64,000 nucleotides of DNA from Limisphaerales bacterium (GTDB lineage Bacteria; Verrucomicrobiota; Verrucomicrobiia; Limisphaerales; AAA164-E04), in NCBI GenBank assembly GCA_024761205.1, contig JAMASS010000005.1:1-64000 (forward strand). Reading direction: 5' to 3'. The notes below the pieces were generated by a model. That model did not search any database. It saw only the letters and a program-made list of their open reading frames with translations, and was not told the origin of the DNA. Shown here piece after piece: positions 8,166 to 16,794 of this stretch. Within the stretch, counting starts at the first letter, position 1. Each line of letters opens with the position of its first letter. The position numbers and the translations under genes are program-made.

Positions 8166-9140
8166 ATGCAAAGGGTTAAGGCCTATATCGCTGTACTGAT
8201 TTGCCTGCTATTCGGATTCAACGCATCAATCGGAAGAGCAGAGATTTTCGAGTTGGAGAACGGCAATACACTAGAAGGCACCTTATCGATCCTGGACGAA
8301 GACGGCTTCATCGTCCGCCAAACGAATGGCGACTTTTCCAAACGTACAGAACTCGTTTACCTGTCACAGAAGACCCTTAAAAGACTGGCGCAAAACCCCA
8401 AGTACACTGAGCTAGTGACCCCGTTCATCGATCTGCCGGAAGAAGATATACCCCCGCCGGAAATCATCGTTCGACAGCCCGAGCGCCTCACGCGCGAAGA
8501 GGGACGCATCTCTTTTCTTTCCACCTTCTGGACACCTATTGGCCTCCTCTTCATCATAGCTTGCTATTTGGGCAATCTTCTAGCGGCCTATGAAGTGGCC
8601 GTCTATCGGGGCCGTTCGGTTCCCCTCGTGTGCGGCCTTTCCGTAATCCTTCCGGTCGTGACCCCCATTATCTTCCTGTCTCTGCCTGCCGCTGAAGGTT
8701 ACTATGCCGACCATTCTGCTGTGGATGATGAGGACGAAGTTCCCGTTGAAGCCGCCACCCCATCGTCTCCGACACCCAGACCTTTAGCCAACTTGGGAGC
8801 GACGACAGCAGGACCGTCCAAACTGAGTCTCAAGCAATCCGCCGTCCCCAAGAAGAGAGCCGGCGTTGTAACGCCCACAACCCACACACGCAATGACACC
8901 GAGTTCAATCGACATTTCTTCGAAACCACGTTTTCTGAGTTCTTCCGCGTTGTTCCCACACCCGCGATTAAGGATATGGTCCTTGAATTCAAAGGGATCA
9001 AAAAGGAATTCATCGCCAAGCGTGTGACCCGAATCTCAGCCAATGAAATCCACATTCAACTCCTAGCTGGAAAGAAAGAGATGTCCTTAGGTTTCGGTGA
9101 AATCGTCCAAGTCAGAGTGCGGCACAAAGACGACAAATAA
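8166..9140 (+). CDS. Exported membrane protein of unknown function
   Basis: 324 residues starting from the ATG at 8166, which places a signal peptide (MQRVKAYIAVLICLLFGFNA, cleavage probably after GRA) at the N-terminus. A small beta-type segment follows (EIFELENGNTLEGTLSIL...), reminiscent of the SHD1-like or LSm-like short domains at the start of PVC exported proteins. Two membrane segments lie at about residues 120-180 (PIGLLFIIACYLGNLLAAY and VILPVVTPIIFLSL). A Pro/Ser/Thr linker leads to a conserved-looking C-terminal domain of about 80 residues ending in a charged tail. No catalytic motif recognised. It sits between nnr and fmt. Confidence 0.75.
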   Translation: MQRVKAYIAVLICLLFGFNASIGRAEIFELENGNTLEGTLSILDEDGFIVRQTNGDFSKRTELVYLSQKTLKRLAQNPKYTELVTPFIDLPEEDIPPPEIIVRQPERLTREEGRISFLSTFWTPIGLLFIIACYLGNLLAAYEVAVYRGRSVPLVCGLSVILPVVTPIIFLSLPAAEGYYADHSAVDDEDEVPVEAATPSSPTPRPLANLGATTAGPSKLSLKQSAVPKKRAGVVTPTTHTRNDTEFNRHFFETTFSEFFRVVPTPAIKDMVLEFKGIKKEFIAKRVTRISANEIHIQLLAGKKEMSLGFGEIVQVRVRHKDDK

Positions 9141-9351
9141 AGCTGCGCGCAGGCGTCATCCATACCCACTTCGTCCACGTCCCCCGCAGAAGCTTGGCAC
9201 GGTCCGAGCCGGCACGATGGGTTTCACAACTACGAAGCGCACGAAGATGATCTTAACAAGGACCTTGCCTTCACCGTCTTCGTGCCCTGTGCGGTGCATT
9301 CAAACCCTCGCGACAAGGAATCAAGCACGACCAATTCCACACTGACCGACC

Positions 9352-10383
9352 ATGAAAACAATGCGCACTGTTTTTCTGGGAACGGCAGAATTGGCGCGTC
9401 ACTCGCTCCAAGCCCTAGTTCGCTCGCCACAAGTCGAGTTGCTAGGTGTTGTCAGCCAACCGGACAAAGCCAAGGGCCGGCAACTGCGTCAGGTGCCCTC
9501 CGCTGTCAAAGTAGAAGCTCTCAAACACTCCCTACCCGTCTGGCAGCCGTCTCTCTTAAGAAAAGACACGAGGTTAATCGAGCATCTAAACTGCCTTGAT
9601 ATTGATGTCATTGTCGTCGCTGCCTACGGCCAAATTCTGCCAGCCTCCGTACTCGAGATTCCAAAATTCGGATGCGTCAACGTCCACACCTCCCTCCTTC
9701 CCCGTTACCGAGGCGCTGCACCGATCCAATGGGCCATCCTCAATGGAGATCGGGAAACTGGCGTGACCATTATGAAAATGGATGAGGGCCTCGACACAGG
9801 CGATATCCTCACACAAATGAAAACACCCATACACCCCATAGAGACGGGGGGCGAATTGCATGATCGCCTCGCCGAACTCGGCGCGAATCTCCTCGTTGAC
9901 ACACTTCCCAAATATCTTCGCGGCAATCTGTCGCCAGACCCTCAAGATCCAGAGAAAGCCACCTACGCCCGAAAACTCTCCAAGAGCGACGGCCAAGTGA
10001 ATTGGACACGCTCAGCCATCGAACTCGCCAACCAAATCCGCGGGCTTAATCCCTGGCCTGGCACCTTCAGCCACCTTAGCCGCGGAAGCGATTCCCGATT
10101 AATCAAGTTCTGGCGGGCCGAGCCTCTATCAGGTGATGACGCAGAACCCGGAACCGTCATCTCTGCTTCGCCCACAGGCGTTATCGTCGCCTGCAGCAAA
10201 GGACATCTGCGCCTGACCTCCCTTCAAAGGGAGGGAGGAAAACGCTTGGAAGCCGGACCGTTCCTAGCTGGTTTTCCCATCAAGCTTGGAAACAGATTTG
10301 CAAACAGCCACGATCGGACGACCGTAATTGCATCTCAGCCACGACCGCAAGATGACCAACATTCCGACTTCCCGGCAAATTGA
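9352..10383 (+). CDS. fmt: Methionyl-tRNA formyltransferase
   Basis: 343 residues, slightly longer than the usual 310-320. It formylates initiator Met-tRNA using 10-formyl-tetrahydrofolate. The N-terminal transferase domain shows RTVFLGTAELARHSL, the folate-site motif VAAYGQILP and SLLPRYRGAAPIQWAI, which contains the HTSLLPRYRG signature, followed by MDEGLDTGDIL. The C-terminal OB-like domain covers roughly residues 205-305. The extra length is a polar tail after about residue 315. No peptide deformylase gene lies next to it. Confidence 0.95.
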   Translation: MKTMRTVFLGTAELARHSLQALVRSPQVELLGVVSQPDKAKGRQLRQVPSAVKVEALKHSLPVWQPSLLRKDTRLIEHLNCLDIDVIVVAAYGQILPASVLEIPKFGCVNVHTSLLPRYRGAAPIQWAILNGDRETGVTIMKMDEGLDTGDILTQMKTPIHPIETGGELHDRLAELGANLLVDTLPKYLRGNLSPDPQDPEKATYARKLSKSDGQVNWTRSAIELANQIRGLNPWPGTFSHLSRGSDSRLIKFWRAEPLSGDDAEPGTVISASPTGVIVACSKGHLRLTSLQREGGKRLEAGPFLAGFPIKLGNRFANSHDRTTVIASQPRPQDDQHSDFPAN

Positions 10384-10815
10384 AGCAGCTATCCGTACGT
10401 TTTCCAAAGTGACCTGTGTTTCCCGAATTCCGTTGAAGGACCTACTAACTTATGCGCGGGTCCGGCCTAAGCATTACCACAACGCTGTCGGATCCCCATC
10501 TCAGCGGATTCCTCTAGACTTATGGGTAACGCCTAGAGTCCCTCATCGCAGACGAAGGAATCGTTACTTAGATCACCAGCTAGAATACCAAAATGGAATG
10601 ACAAGACCTGCGAGTGCCCCGGGGACTTAATCTTGACATGCCCACAGGCAGCCTTAACGATCTCAAAATGTTACTTGGCCTATTCCTCACGAGCTTATGG
10701 CCGGGCCTTGCTTGATGCCTTCTGAAACAAGCGTGAAGTCCTCCGGATTTCTGTCTTCCGACCGTACGAACAGACCACACTTTTTGAGATAAAAGATACA
10801 CGCAGATCGTCGATC
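10384..10815. other. Stretch without a recognised gene
   Basis: The 432 bases after fmt hold a 100-codon frame that starts inside fmt (10,328-10,630) and others on the minus strand. None shows a recognisable family and the products are rich in Arg, Pro and His. Given the relics elsewhere it may be an old gene remnant, but I cannot name one. The promoter for the EVE gene should lie at its right end. Confidence 0.35.
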
Positions 10816-11232
10816 ATGAACAAATACTGGCTCGTGAAACAAGAACCAGAGACCTACTCATGGTTCGATTTCGTCAAAGAAGGACAGTCCGAATGGGACG
10901 GAGTTCGCAACTATCAAGCACGGAACAATCTGCGCTCCATGACCAAAGGAGATCTCGTCCTCTTTTATCATTCCGTGAAAGGCAAGGAAGTCATGGGCAT
11001 CGCCAAAGTGATACGCGAAGCCTATCTGGATCCTACGGCCAAGGAGGGCGATTGGTCATGCGTGGACCTAAAGCCAGTCAAGGCTCTTAAACAACCCGTG
11101 TCTCTGAAAACGATCAAGGAAGATGCACAACTCAACGACATGCCCCTGGTCAAACATTCGCGACTCTCAGTCATGCCCATCACTGCCAAGCATTTCAAGC
11201 GCATCCTCAAGCTGGGGCGCACGTCAATCTAA
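10816..11232 (+). CDS. EVE domain-containing protein
   Basis: 138 residues, the usual size for the stand-alone bacterial EVE (PUA-like) protein. The start NKYWLVKQEPETYSWFDF and the motif WDGVRNYQARNNLR are characteristic, as is GDLVLFYHSVKGKEVMGIA. EVE domains bind modified nucleobases in DNA or RNA; the bacterial stand-alone version has no settled role. Cytosolic. The next gene starts 52 bases downstream on the same strand. Confidence 0.92.
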   Translation: MNKYWLVKQEPETYSWFDFVKEGQSEWDGVRNYQARNNLRSMTKGDLVLFYHSVKGKEVMGIAKVIREAYLDPTAKEGDWSCVDLKPVKALKQPVSLKTIKEDAQLNDMPLVKHSRLSVMPITAKHFKRILKLGRTSI

Positions 11233-11284
11233 ATCGAATCAATCGGATCAGCCCCAGCTTTGCCACCCACTCTGGGATCACGAT

Positions 11285-11950
11285 ATGCGCCAAATTGAGG
11301 GCATTATTTTTGACATGGATGGCGTCATCGTCGATAGCGAGCCGCGCCATCAACAAGCCTTTAACGCAGTGTTTGAGGCGATGGGTTATGCTGATACTCA
11401 CGGCATGGTATTTGAAGATTATCTCGGTCGATCAGACAAGATTCTCTGGGAAGATTTCATCGCCAAGCATCAGCCGCAACAGACCCTGCAAGAATTATTG
11501 GCCTGGCGGCAGGAACGCTTCATAGAAATCATTCAGCAGGAACAGCCTCTCTTCAAAGGAATCCCCAAGTTGATCCGAAGCCTAGCCACTCAATACCCGC
11601 TAGCTGTGGCCTCCGGCTCGCTCCATCCCGTGATTGACGCCGTATTGGCGCTTCAGGACCTTCGGCCCTATTTCTCCGCCGTTGTCAGCAGCTGCGACGT
11701 CCCTCACGGAAAGCCCAATCCCGACATTTTCCTCAAAGCAGCGGCTGAGATCGAGACCTCCCCGGAGAAGACCTGCGTGATCGAAGATTCGGAAGCCGGT
11801 GTTGAAGCGGGCGTCAGGGCCGGGATGCATGTTGTCGCCATTACCAACTCACTTCCCCGGGAGCAACTCGCTGCTGCTCACAAAATAGTGGATTCCTACG
11901 ATGAATTCCGCTGCTACCTGCAAGAACTACAGCTTCCGGCGTCGGTTTAG
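11285..11950 (+). CDS. HAD-superfamily phosphatase/phosphomutase (beta-phosphoglucomutase-like)
   Basis: 221 residues from the ATG at 11285. All four HAD motifs are present: IIFDMDGVIVDSEP (nucleophile and acid/base Asp), VASGS around residue 105, the Lys in HGKPNPDIF, and CVIEDSEAGVEAG with the metal-binding Asp pair. A helical cap between residues 15 and 80 puts it in the subfamily of beta-phosphoglucomutase and phosphoglycolate phosphatase. The exact substrate is not predictable. Cytosolic; probably co-transcribed with the EVE gene. Confidence 0.88.
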   Translation: MRQIEGIIFDMDGVIVDSEPRHQQAFNAVFEAMGYADTHGMVFEDYLGRSDKILWEDFIAKHQPQQTLQELLAWRQERFIEIIQQEQPLFKGIPKLIRSLATQYPLAVASGSLHPVIDAVLALQDLRPYFSAVVSSCDVPHGKPNPDIFLKAAAEIETSPEKTCVIEDSEAGVEAGVRAGMHVVAITNSLPREQLAAAHKIVDSYDEFRCYLQELQLPASV

Positions 11951-12018
11951 CGAGCAACTTGACGACAGAAGGCTCAAAATTAACGATAACCGGATTCCAG
12001 AATCATTCGTTTTCCTGA

Positions 12019-12049
12019 CTCTTCGTGCCCTCGGTGCTCTTGGTGGTTG
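12019..12049. repeat. Short 9-base-period sequence between convergent genes
   Basis: On the minus strand the sequence is built of near-repeats of 9 bases (ACCACCAAG, AGCACCGAG, GGCACGAAG). A related pattern (TACGAAGCG, CACGAAGAT) is seen around 9,220 upstream of fmt. Such AC-AAG-rich intergenic motifs recur in several environmental bacterial genomes. Its function is unknown. Confidence 0.4.
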
Positions 12050-12067
12050 GTTCACGATTCCCAATCC

Positions 12068-13111
12068 TCACAAGGCACCGGCAATGGATTTCAGATCCCG
12101 GATGAAATCCTCCACATCCTCTTCCGTCGTATCCCAAGAACACATCAGACGACAACCGCCTTCACCAATGAAGGTGTAGAATTGCCAACCCCGCTCGTGC
12201 AGCGCCCTGATCCCTGTCTGAGGCATCTCGACAAATACGGCATTCGCCTGCTGCGGGAACATCACCCTCAATCCGGGCATTGAGTCAATCGCGTCATGGA
12301 GCCGCTTCGCCATGGCATTGGCGCGGCCGGCATGTTTGAGCCAAACGCCATCCTGCAACATCACCACCCAAGGCGCCGCTAAATAGCGCATCTTGGAGGC
12401 GAGCTGCCCGGCTTGTTTGCAACGGTAATCAAACTCGGCAGCCAAGTCGCGGTTGAAGAAGACCACGGCATCGCCGACGGGCGTCCCGTTCTTCGTCCCC
12501 CCAAAACATAAAACGTCTACCCCGGACTGCCAGGTAATCTCTTTGGGTGCAACATTGAGTGAGGCGACGGCATTGGCAAATCGCGCACCATCCATATGCA
12601 ACTTGAGGCCCAAGTACTTAGCACGGCAGCCGATGGCCTGCAGCTCGTCGACAGTATAGACCGTGCCCAGTTCCGTCGACTGAGTCACAGTAACCACCTT
12701 AGGTTTAGGATAATGGATATCGGTCCTTCGCTTCACGCACTCCTCGATCGCGTCGGGAGACATTTTGCCGTTCTCGCCCGTCACCAGCAGAACCTTGGTG
12801 CCATTCGAGAAAAACTCCGGCGCACCGCACTCATCCCTCTCCACGTGGGCATAATCGTGACAAAGGATGCTATGATAAGACTGGCACAACGACGCCAGCG
12901 CCAATGAATTTGCCGCCGTTCCGTTGAAGACAAAAAAAACCTCGCAATTGGTCTCAAAGACCTCCCTGATCTTATCCGCCGCCCGTTGAGTCCACGCATC
13001 ATCACCATAGCCGACCGCATGCCCGGCATTCGCCTCCTCCAGCGCCGTCCACGCCTCGGGACACACCCCGGCATAGTTGTCACTCGCAAAGTGCCTCAAC
13101 TTCTTACTCAT
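12068..13111 (-). CDS. ltaE: Low-specificity threonine aldolase
   Basis: 347 residues, normal length for this PLP enzyme, which splits threonine or allo-threonine into glycine and acetaldehyde. The N-terminus HFASDNYAGVCPEAWTALEE fits the family. The PLP-binding lysine lies in LCFGGTKNGTPVGDAVVFF at about residue 205, and the phosphate and substrate-binding parts FVFNGTAANSLAL and LKLHMDGARFANAV are intact. It stands alone on the minus strand, facing the HAD gene. Cytosolic. Confidence 0.93.
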   Translation of the reverse strand: MSKKLRHFASDNYAGVCPEAWTALEEANAGHAVGYGDDAWTQRAADKIREVFETNCEVFFVFNGTAANSLALASLCQSYHSILCHDYAHVERDECGAPEFFSNGTKVLLVTGENGKMSPDAIEECVKRRTDIHYPKPKVVTVTQSTELGTVYTVDELQAIGCRAKYLGLKLHMDGARFANAVASLNVAPKEITWQSGVDVLCFGGTKNGTPVGDAVVFFNRDLAAEFDYRCKQAGQLASKMRYLAAPWVVMLQDGVWLKHAGRANAMAKRLHDAIDSMPGLRVMFPQQANAVFVEMPQTGIRALHERGWQFYTFIGEGGCRLMCSWDTTEEDVEDFIRDLKSIAGAL

Positions 13112-13224
13112 TCCAACAATACGTCAAATCCTCGGAAACCAATGACTTGAAATACGAACCATAAAACATCTCGCAGCAAGCCATTACGAGCATCAGACTA
13201 GCGGGACAAACGAAAAGGAAGAAT

Positions 13225-13644
13225 CTAGTGATCGCAATCCTTCTTGGCCTGTTTCTCATAGCCGTATTCAATGGCTAGAAACCGCTGCCGTTCAGACTCA
13301 CACCGACTCAGTTTGGCCGCCTGTTCGGCGGAGAGAAAAGGCACCAGCCGAGCACGGCAATTCTCAATGGCCTTGGACGCCTCACCCAGTGCCAGTTGGT
13401 GAATCTCACCTAGGTCATCACAGGTGCTCTTAATCACCGGTTGAATCTCCTTGATCTGACGGTCCGAAAGTTGCAACTCCCGAGCCAGGTACGACGTCAT
13501 CCGTTGCGACAAGCTTTGCTTGCACGGCGGCTTCAGCTGAGCCTCTTTCGTTGACTTCGCAGTAATCATTGATCCGGAAATTGCCCCCGCCCCAAAAACA
13601 ACGGCAAACGCCAACACACCCTTCACATATAACCAAGACCTCAC
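13225..13644 (-). CDS. Membrane-anchored periplasmic protein, Spy/CpxP-like
   Basis: 139 residues from a GTG at 13644 that overlaps the stop of the preceding gene (GTGA), a translational coupling. A hydrophobic N-terminal segment (YVKGVLAFAVVFGAGAISG) acts as anchor or signal. The rest is helical with a LTS-type motif region: ARELQLSDRQIKEIQPVIK followed by FLSAEQAAKLSRCESERQRF. This arrangement, helix with LSxxQ then FLxxEQ, is seen in Spy/CpxP/RcnB-like and heavy-metal-sensor periplasmic proteins. Four cysteines are present. It is the third gene of the sigma-factor operon and probably a periplasmic sensor or effector of that system. Confidence 0.75.
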   Translation of the reverse strand: MRSWLYVKGVLAFAVVFGAGAISGSMITAKSTKEAQLKPPCKQSLSQRMTSYLARELQLSDRQIKEIQPVIKSTCDDLGEIHQLALGEASKAIENCRARLVPFLSAEQAAKLSRCESERQRFLAIEYGYEKQAKKDCDH

Positions 13645-13931
13645 GGTGCCAAAGAAAGCTGAATACTTGAATTCACAACGGTCGCGGCCTCCGAATGCTG
13701 CCCCGCATCCCCCATGTAGGACCACACGAAACACAACAACGCTAACAAACAAGAATAAACCATAGCCCAACTCAGCATACGATGGATCACCACATCCTCT
13801 CCCTGACTCTTTTGCATTCGCAACCGAGCCAAGACACGCTGCTCCAACCCGGCCGGAAGGGCTTCCGTCGGCTCAGGCACTCGCGAGGCTGCCTTTAACA
13901 GACATTCCAGCTGATGGTCGATATGACTCAT
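13641..13931 (-). CDS. Small single-pass membrane protein, putative anti-sigma-like
   Basis: 96 residues from the ATG at 13931; a TTG at 13949 is also in frame. It starts inside the end of the sigma-factor gene and overlaps it by 59 bases. The cytosolic N-terminal part (MSHIDHQLECLLKAASRV..., 55 residues) precedes one membrane segment (MLSWAMVYSCLLALLCFVW) and a short outer tail. The size, topology and position directly after an ECF sigma gene fit a minimal anti-sigma factor, but no ASD or zinc-binding HxxxCxxC motif is seen. Function therefore inferred from context only. Confidence 0.65.
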   Translation of the reverse strand: MSHIDHQLECLLKAASRVPEPTEALPAGLEQRVLARLRMQKSQGEDVVIHRMLSWAMVYSCLLALLCFVWSYMGDAGQHSEAATVVNSSIQLSLAP

Positions 13932-14514
13932 GTTTCTCTTCAAACTCAATCTGTCGCCAAAGCTTCCTCAGCTTCTGGCGCGCTCGAAACGCACGAACCT
14001 TGATCACCGGTTCACTCCAGCCGGTCACTTGCTGGACTTCTTTGACCGTACGTTCTTCCAAGTACATCAATTGGATCAGCAGGCGGTCTTTCGGATTCAG
14101 ACGGCTCACTAACAATTCGACCACCTCACGAGCAGCCAATGATTTCGAAGGATGCAAATCGGCCTGCGTCCGATGCAGCGTTTCTATCACGTGACATTCT
14201 TCTTCGCTCATATCAGCCCACCGCAATTCGGGCCTCACCTTCTCAGCCTTGATCTGATTCAGACACGTGTTCACGGTAACCCGGGAAACCCAATGCTCCA
14301 GCGGAGCCTTACCCGAATAAGTTTCCAATCGAGTAAAAATCTTCAAGAAGACCATTTGTGTCAGATCCTCTTCTTGTATCCGCCGCACCCGGTAAGAACG
14401 GACCAGCCTAATAACGAGCGGATACAAATGCTCCATGAGTGCTACAGCGGCAGCCTCACTGCCCTGCTTCACTCGCTCGACACATGCCTTTACATCCAAT
14501 GCTTCCTCCGCCAT
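13873..14514 (-). CDS. ECF-family RNA polymerase sigma factor
   Basis: 213 residues. Region 2 is visible as YPLVIRLVRSYRV...EDLTQMVFLKIFTRLETYSG with the conserved region 2.2/2.3 part ending in a WVSRVTVNTCLNQ-like 2.4 segment. Region 4 follows as LNPKDRLLIQLMYLEERT and VKEVQQVTGWSEPVIKVRAFRARQKL, a helix-turn-helix. It directs core polymerase to a small regulon, usually including its own operon. The two downstream genes overlap it and each other. The substantial 59-base overlap with the next gene suggests tight co-translation. Confidence 0.92.
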   Translation of the reverse strand: MAEEALDVKACVERVKQGSEAAAVALMEHLYPLVIRLVRSYRVRRIQEEDLTQMVFLKIFTRLETYSGKAPLEHWVSRVTVNTCLNQIKAEKVRPELRWADMSEEECHVIETLHRTQADLHPSKSLAAREVVELLVSRLNPKDRLLIQLMYLEERTVKEVQQVTGWSEPVIKVRAFRARQKLRKLWRQIEFEEKHESYRPSAGMSVKGSLASA

Positions 14515-14784
14515 TTGCCAGCTGCGTATTCAGGCACCCTCATCGGATGATGACAAGAAGAAACCCCGGCGGTTACAGTCGGCCGAGCCGCCGGAGGAGG
14601 GGGTAAAGCAGCCAATCAATCTTCCCCGTAGAGCCAAATTAACCGACGCCATGATACAGCGACCCCGCCAAAAGACTCGCGCCCATGCAGCAACGCCGCC
14701 TTCCGCTGATCCGCCAATGCATCGCCCGCCGCATCGCTTCGCCCTCGGATTCCCCGTAACCGGATTCAAGCGGCAACCCGAGGC

Positions 14785-15708
14785 TTACTCCGCTCGGAAA
14801 AAACAGGCAGACCCTACAGCTGCGAACCCAGCACTTGGCCCAGATGCCCCCGGCACGAGACTATACGGACCCTCAGCCTCGGACGACCAATAAAGCGTCC
14901 CTTCGAACTCGACTTCTACGGCGCCCTCGCTCACTGTTATTCCTCGGATGCCAGGCTTGGGAAATCCTCGCTGCAACTCCAGCGCACGCTGCTGCCCCTG
15001 TGCCCGCTGCGCTGACGACAACCATTCCTCTTCAAGAATCTCAATGGCTTCTGTGATCAATTCAAGACCTGATTGCCATCCTGCTTCCTGCCGCCCACCC
15101 TGCACTAATTGTTCGATAAGATCCTCTCCTATTGCTTGTGCATTAGCTTGTGCTTGCGTCTTGGCCAGAAGAATCCAGGCGTAGGATTCAACCTTATTCT
15201 CGGGAACCCCTCGCCCGTACAAATACAAGAAACCCAAGTTATATTGCGCTGAAGGTTCTCTCTGATTGGCCGCCTTGCGATACCACTTCGCCGCTTCAGC
15301 ATCATTCTTGAGAACGCCGGCGCCGTTGTAATACGCCTCGCCGAGACCACTCTGCGCTCTGGCATCCCCTTGATCGGCCGCTTTGCGATACCACCTGACC
15401 GCTTCGGCATAATTCTTGGGAACCCCCAGCCCACTGGCATACAGGTAGCCAAGGAAGAATTGCGCCCCGGCATCCCCTTGATCGGCCGCCTTGCGATACC
15501 ACTTCACCGCTTCGGCGTCATTCTTAGGAACGCCGGCGCCTAAGACATAAAACGCGGCAAGGTTGCTTTGCGCCGGCGCATTGCCAGCCTCCGCCGCTTG
15601 ACGAAGCGCCTCAATATCCACTGCTGCAAATGCAGCCGTTGTCAGAAAGAACAATCCCGCCAAAGCGGATGAATGAATGCCGATATTAAAAATAAAACTC
15701 TCTTTCAC
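14785..15708 (-). CDS. Exported Sel1-repeat (TPR-like) protein
   Basis: 307 residues from a GTG at 15708, chosen because it puts the signal peptide (FNIGIHSSALAGLFFLTTAA) at the N-terminus; the frame is open to 15786. Four Sel1-like repeats of 36 residues follow: each has the form AQxxLGxxYxxGxGVPKNxAEAVKWYRKAADQG. They fold as helical pairs and act in protein-protein contacts. After them comes a helical region and a C-terminal beta-type segment of about 60 residues (VEVEFEGTLYWSSEAEGPY). No enzyme motif. It is the first of a cluster of exported accessory proteins placed between the sigma operon and the MraY-like gene. Confidence 0.85.
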   Translation of the reverse strand: MKESFIFNIGIHSSALAGLFFLTTAAFAAVDIEALRQAAEAGNAPAQSNLAAFYVLGAGVPKNDAEAVKWYRKAADQGDAGAQFFLGYLYASGLGVPKNYAEAVRWYRKAADQGDARAQSGLGEAYYNGAGVLKNDAEAAKWYRKAANQREPSAQYNLGFLYLYGRGVPENKVESYAWILLAKTQAQANAQAIGEDLIEQLVQGGRQEAGWQSGLELITEAIEILEEEWLSSAQRAQGQQRALELQRGFPKPGIRGITVSEGAVEVEFEGTLYWSSEAEGPYSLVPGASGPSAGFAAVGSACFFRAE

Positions 15709-15934
15709 GCGCAACGCATCTAACCATAAGCTCCCGCTGCCGTCAATTTTCCAGCTACAATATCGGCTGACAAGCCTGCCAGCCAAAGAACAGGCCGCAA
15801 AAAATCATAAAAAAGGCTTACCGTGATTCCGTTCTCTGATAAGACAGATGGCAAACGGCCCGGTGCGTTTGCGTTTGCAATCGCCTTTCCGGGGAAGCAA
15901 CAGTCGAAACAGTAAAGAGGAATCAGCAAGTCAG

Positions 15935-16762
15935 ATGAACACAACAATACTTCAACGAAACAAAGCCCTCTTCGCGGGCTTCATCATAGCGCTGGCCGGT
16001 CTGATCGGCCTTCCTCTCAACTCAAAGGCGACAAGCGCTCCAATACCAAGCGTTCCAATACCAAGCATTCCATTGCCAAAACTACCAAATCCATATTGGG
16101 TTGGAGTTACGGCGGCTGCAACATTGGCTATAAAACTTGCCACTTGGGGTGAGCAAAAGGCTGAGGTAGATAGCTGGGTCAGCATATTCAACTATGCCGA
16201 TGAGGAATCAGGAAATTACTTTGGCATCGATTTTGGACGTCGTGCCAAAGTGACACCTTTAAAAGAGACCTATGAGACGTGGCACGAAGTCTTTGATTAC
16301 AACGGCAATTACCTTATGGGTTATTGGACAGATGCGGAATCCACTTGGAGACCGACAGAACGTTATTACAGCTTCACGACCGGAGGCGATGGATACCATT
16401 ACTTCCACTACTGGAAAACCTCCTACTGGATGCATCACTACCACTCCAGTTCTGGCACCAATCCGCCCGATCCTATGCCCTATAGGTTTTCAGCAACCAT
16501 TAGATGTCACAAAGCCAATGTGAAGTATAGTGAGGATAGTGGCTTAACCATTACACCTCAAGATAGACCGAAGAAATACAAATACCGTCTCCCAGCCAGA
16601 CGCGACGGTTATAGAGCGGTTAGACTCCTCAAATATGGTGAGGAAATGCTCTACACTCCGGAAGCAATCGGCTCGTATCGACTTTTTTGGAATGCTGATC
16701 ATTTCATCGGCATACCATACAAAGACACAGAGGTCGTTACTGATTTCCCCTATTTGCCTTAG
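15935..16762 (+). CDS. Secreted protein of unknown function
   Basis: 275 residues from the ATG at 15935; a purine-rich AGAGG lies 14 bases upstream. A signal peptide (MNTTILQRNKALFAGFIIAL...) leads to a short Pro repeat (SAPIPSVPIPSIPLPKLP). The mature part is strikingly aromatic, with many Tyr, Trp and His: HYFHYWKTSYWMHHYHSSS near residue 170. A beta-rich extracellular fold is likely. No family recognised. It is followed after 32 bases by another unknown membrane protein and the two are probably one operon. Confidence 0.7.
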   Translation: MNTTILQRNKALFAGFIIALAGLIGLPLNSKATSAPIPSVPIPSIPLPKLPNPYWVGVTAAATLAIKLATWGEQKAEVDSWVSIFNYADEESGNYFGIDFGRRAKVTPLKETYETWHEVFDYNGNYLMGYWTDAESTWRPTERYYSFTTGGDGYHYFHYWKTSYWMHHYHSSSGTNPPDPMPYRFSATIRCHKANVKYSEDSGLTITPQDRPKKYKYRLPARRDGYRAVRLLKYGEEMLYTPEAIGSYRLFWNADHFIGIPYKDTEVVTDFPYLP

Positions 16763-16794
16763 TAACGGCTAAACCCAATCAGGAGATTTGAGGC

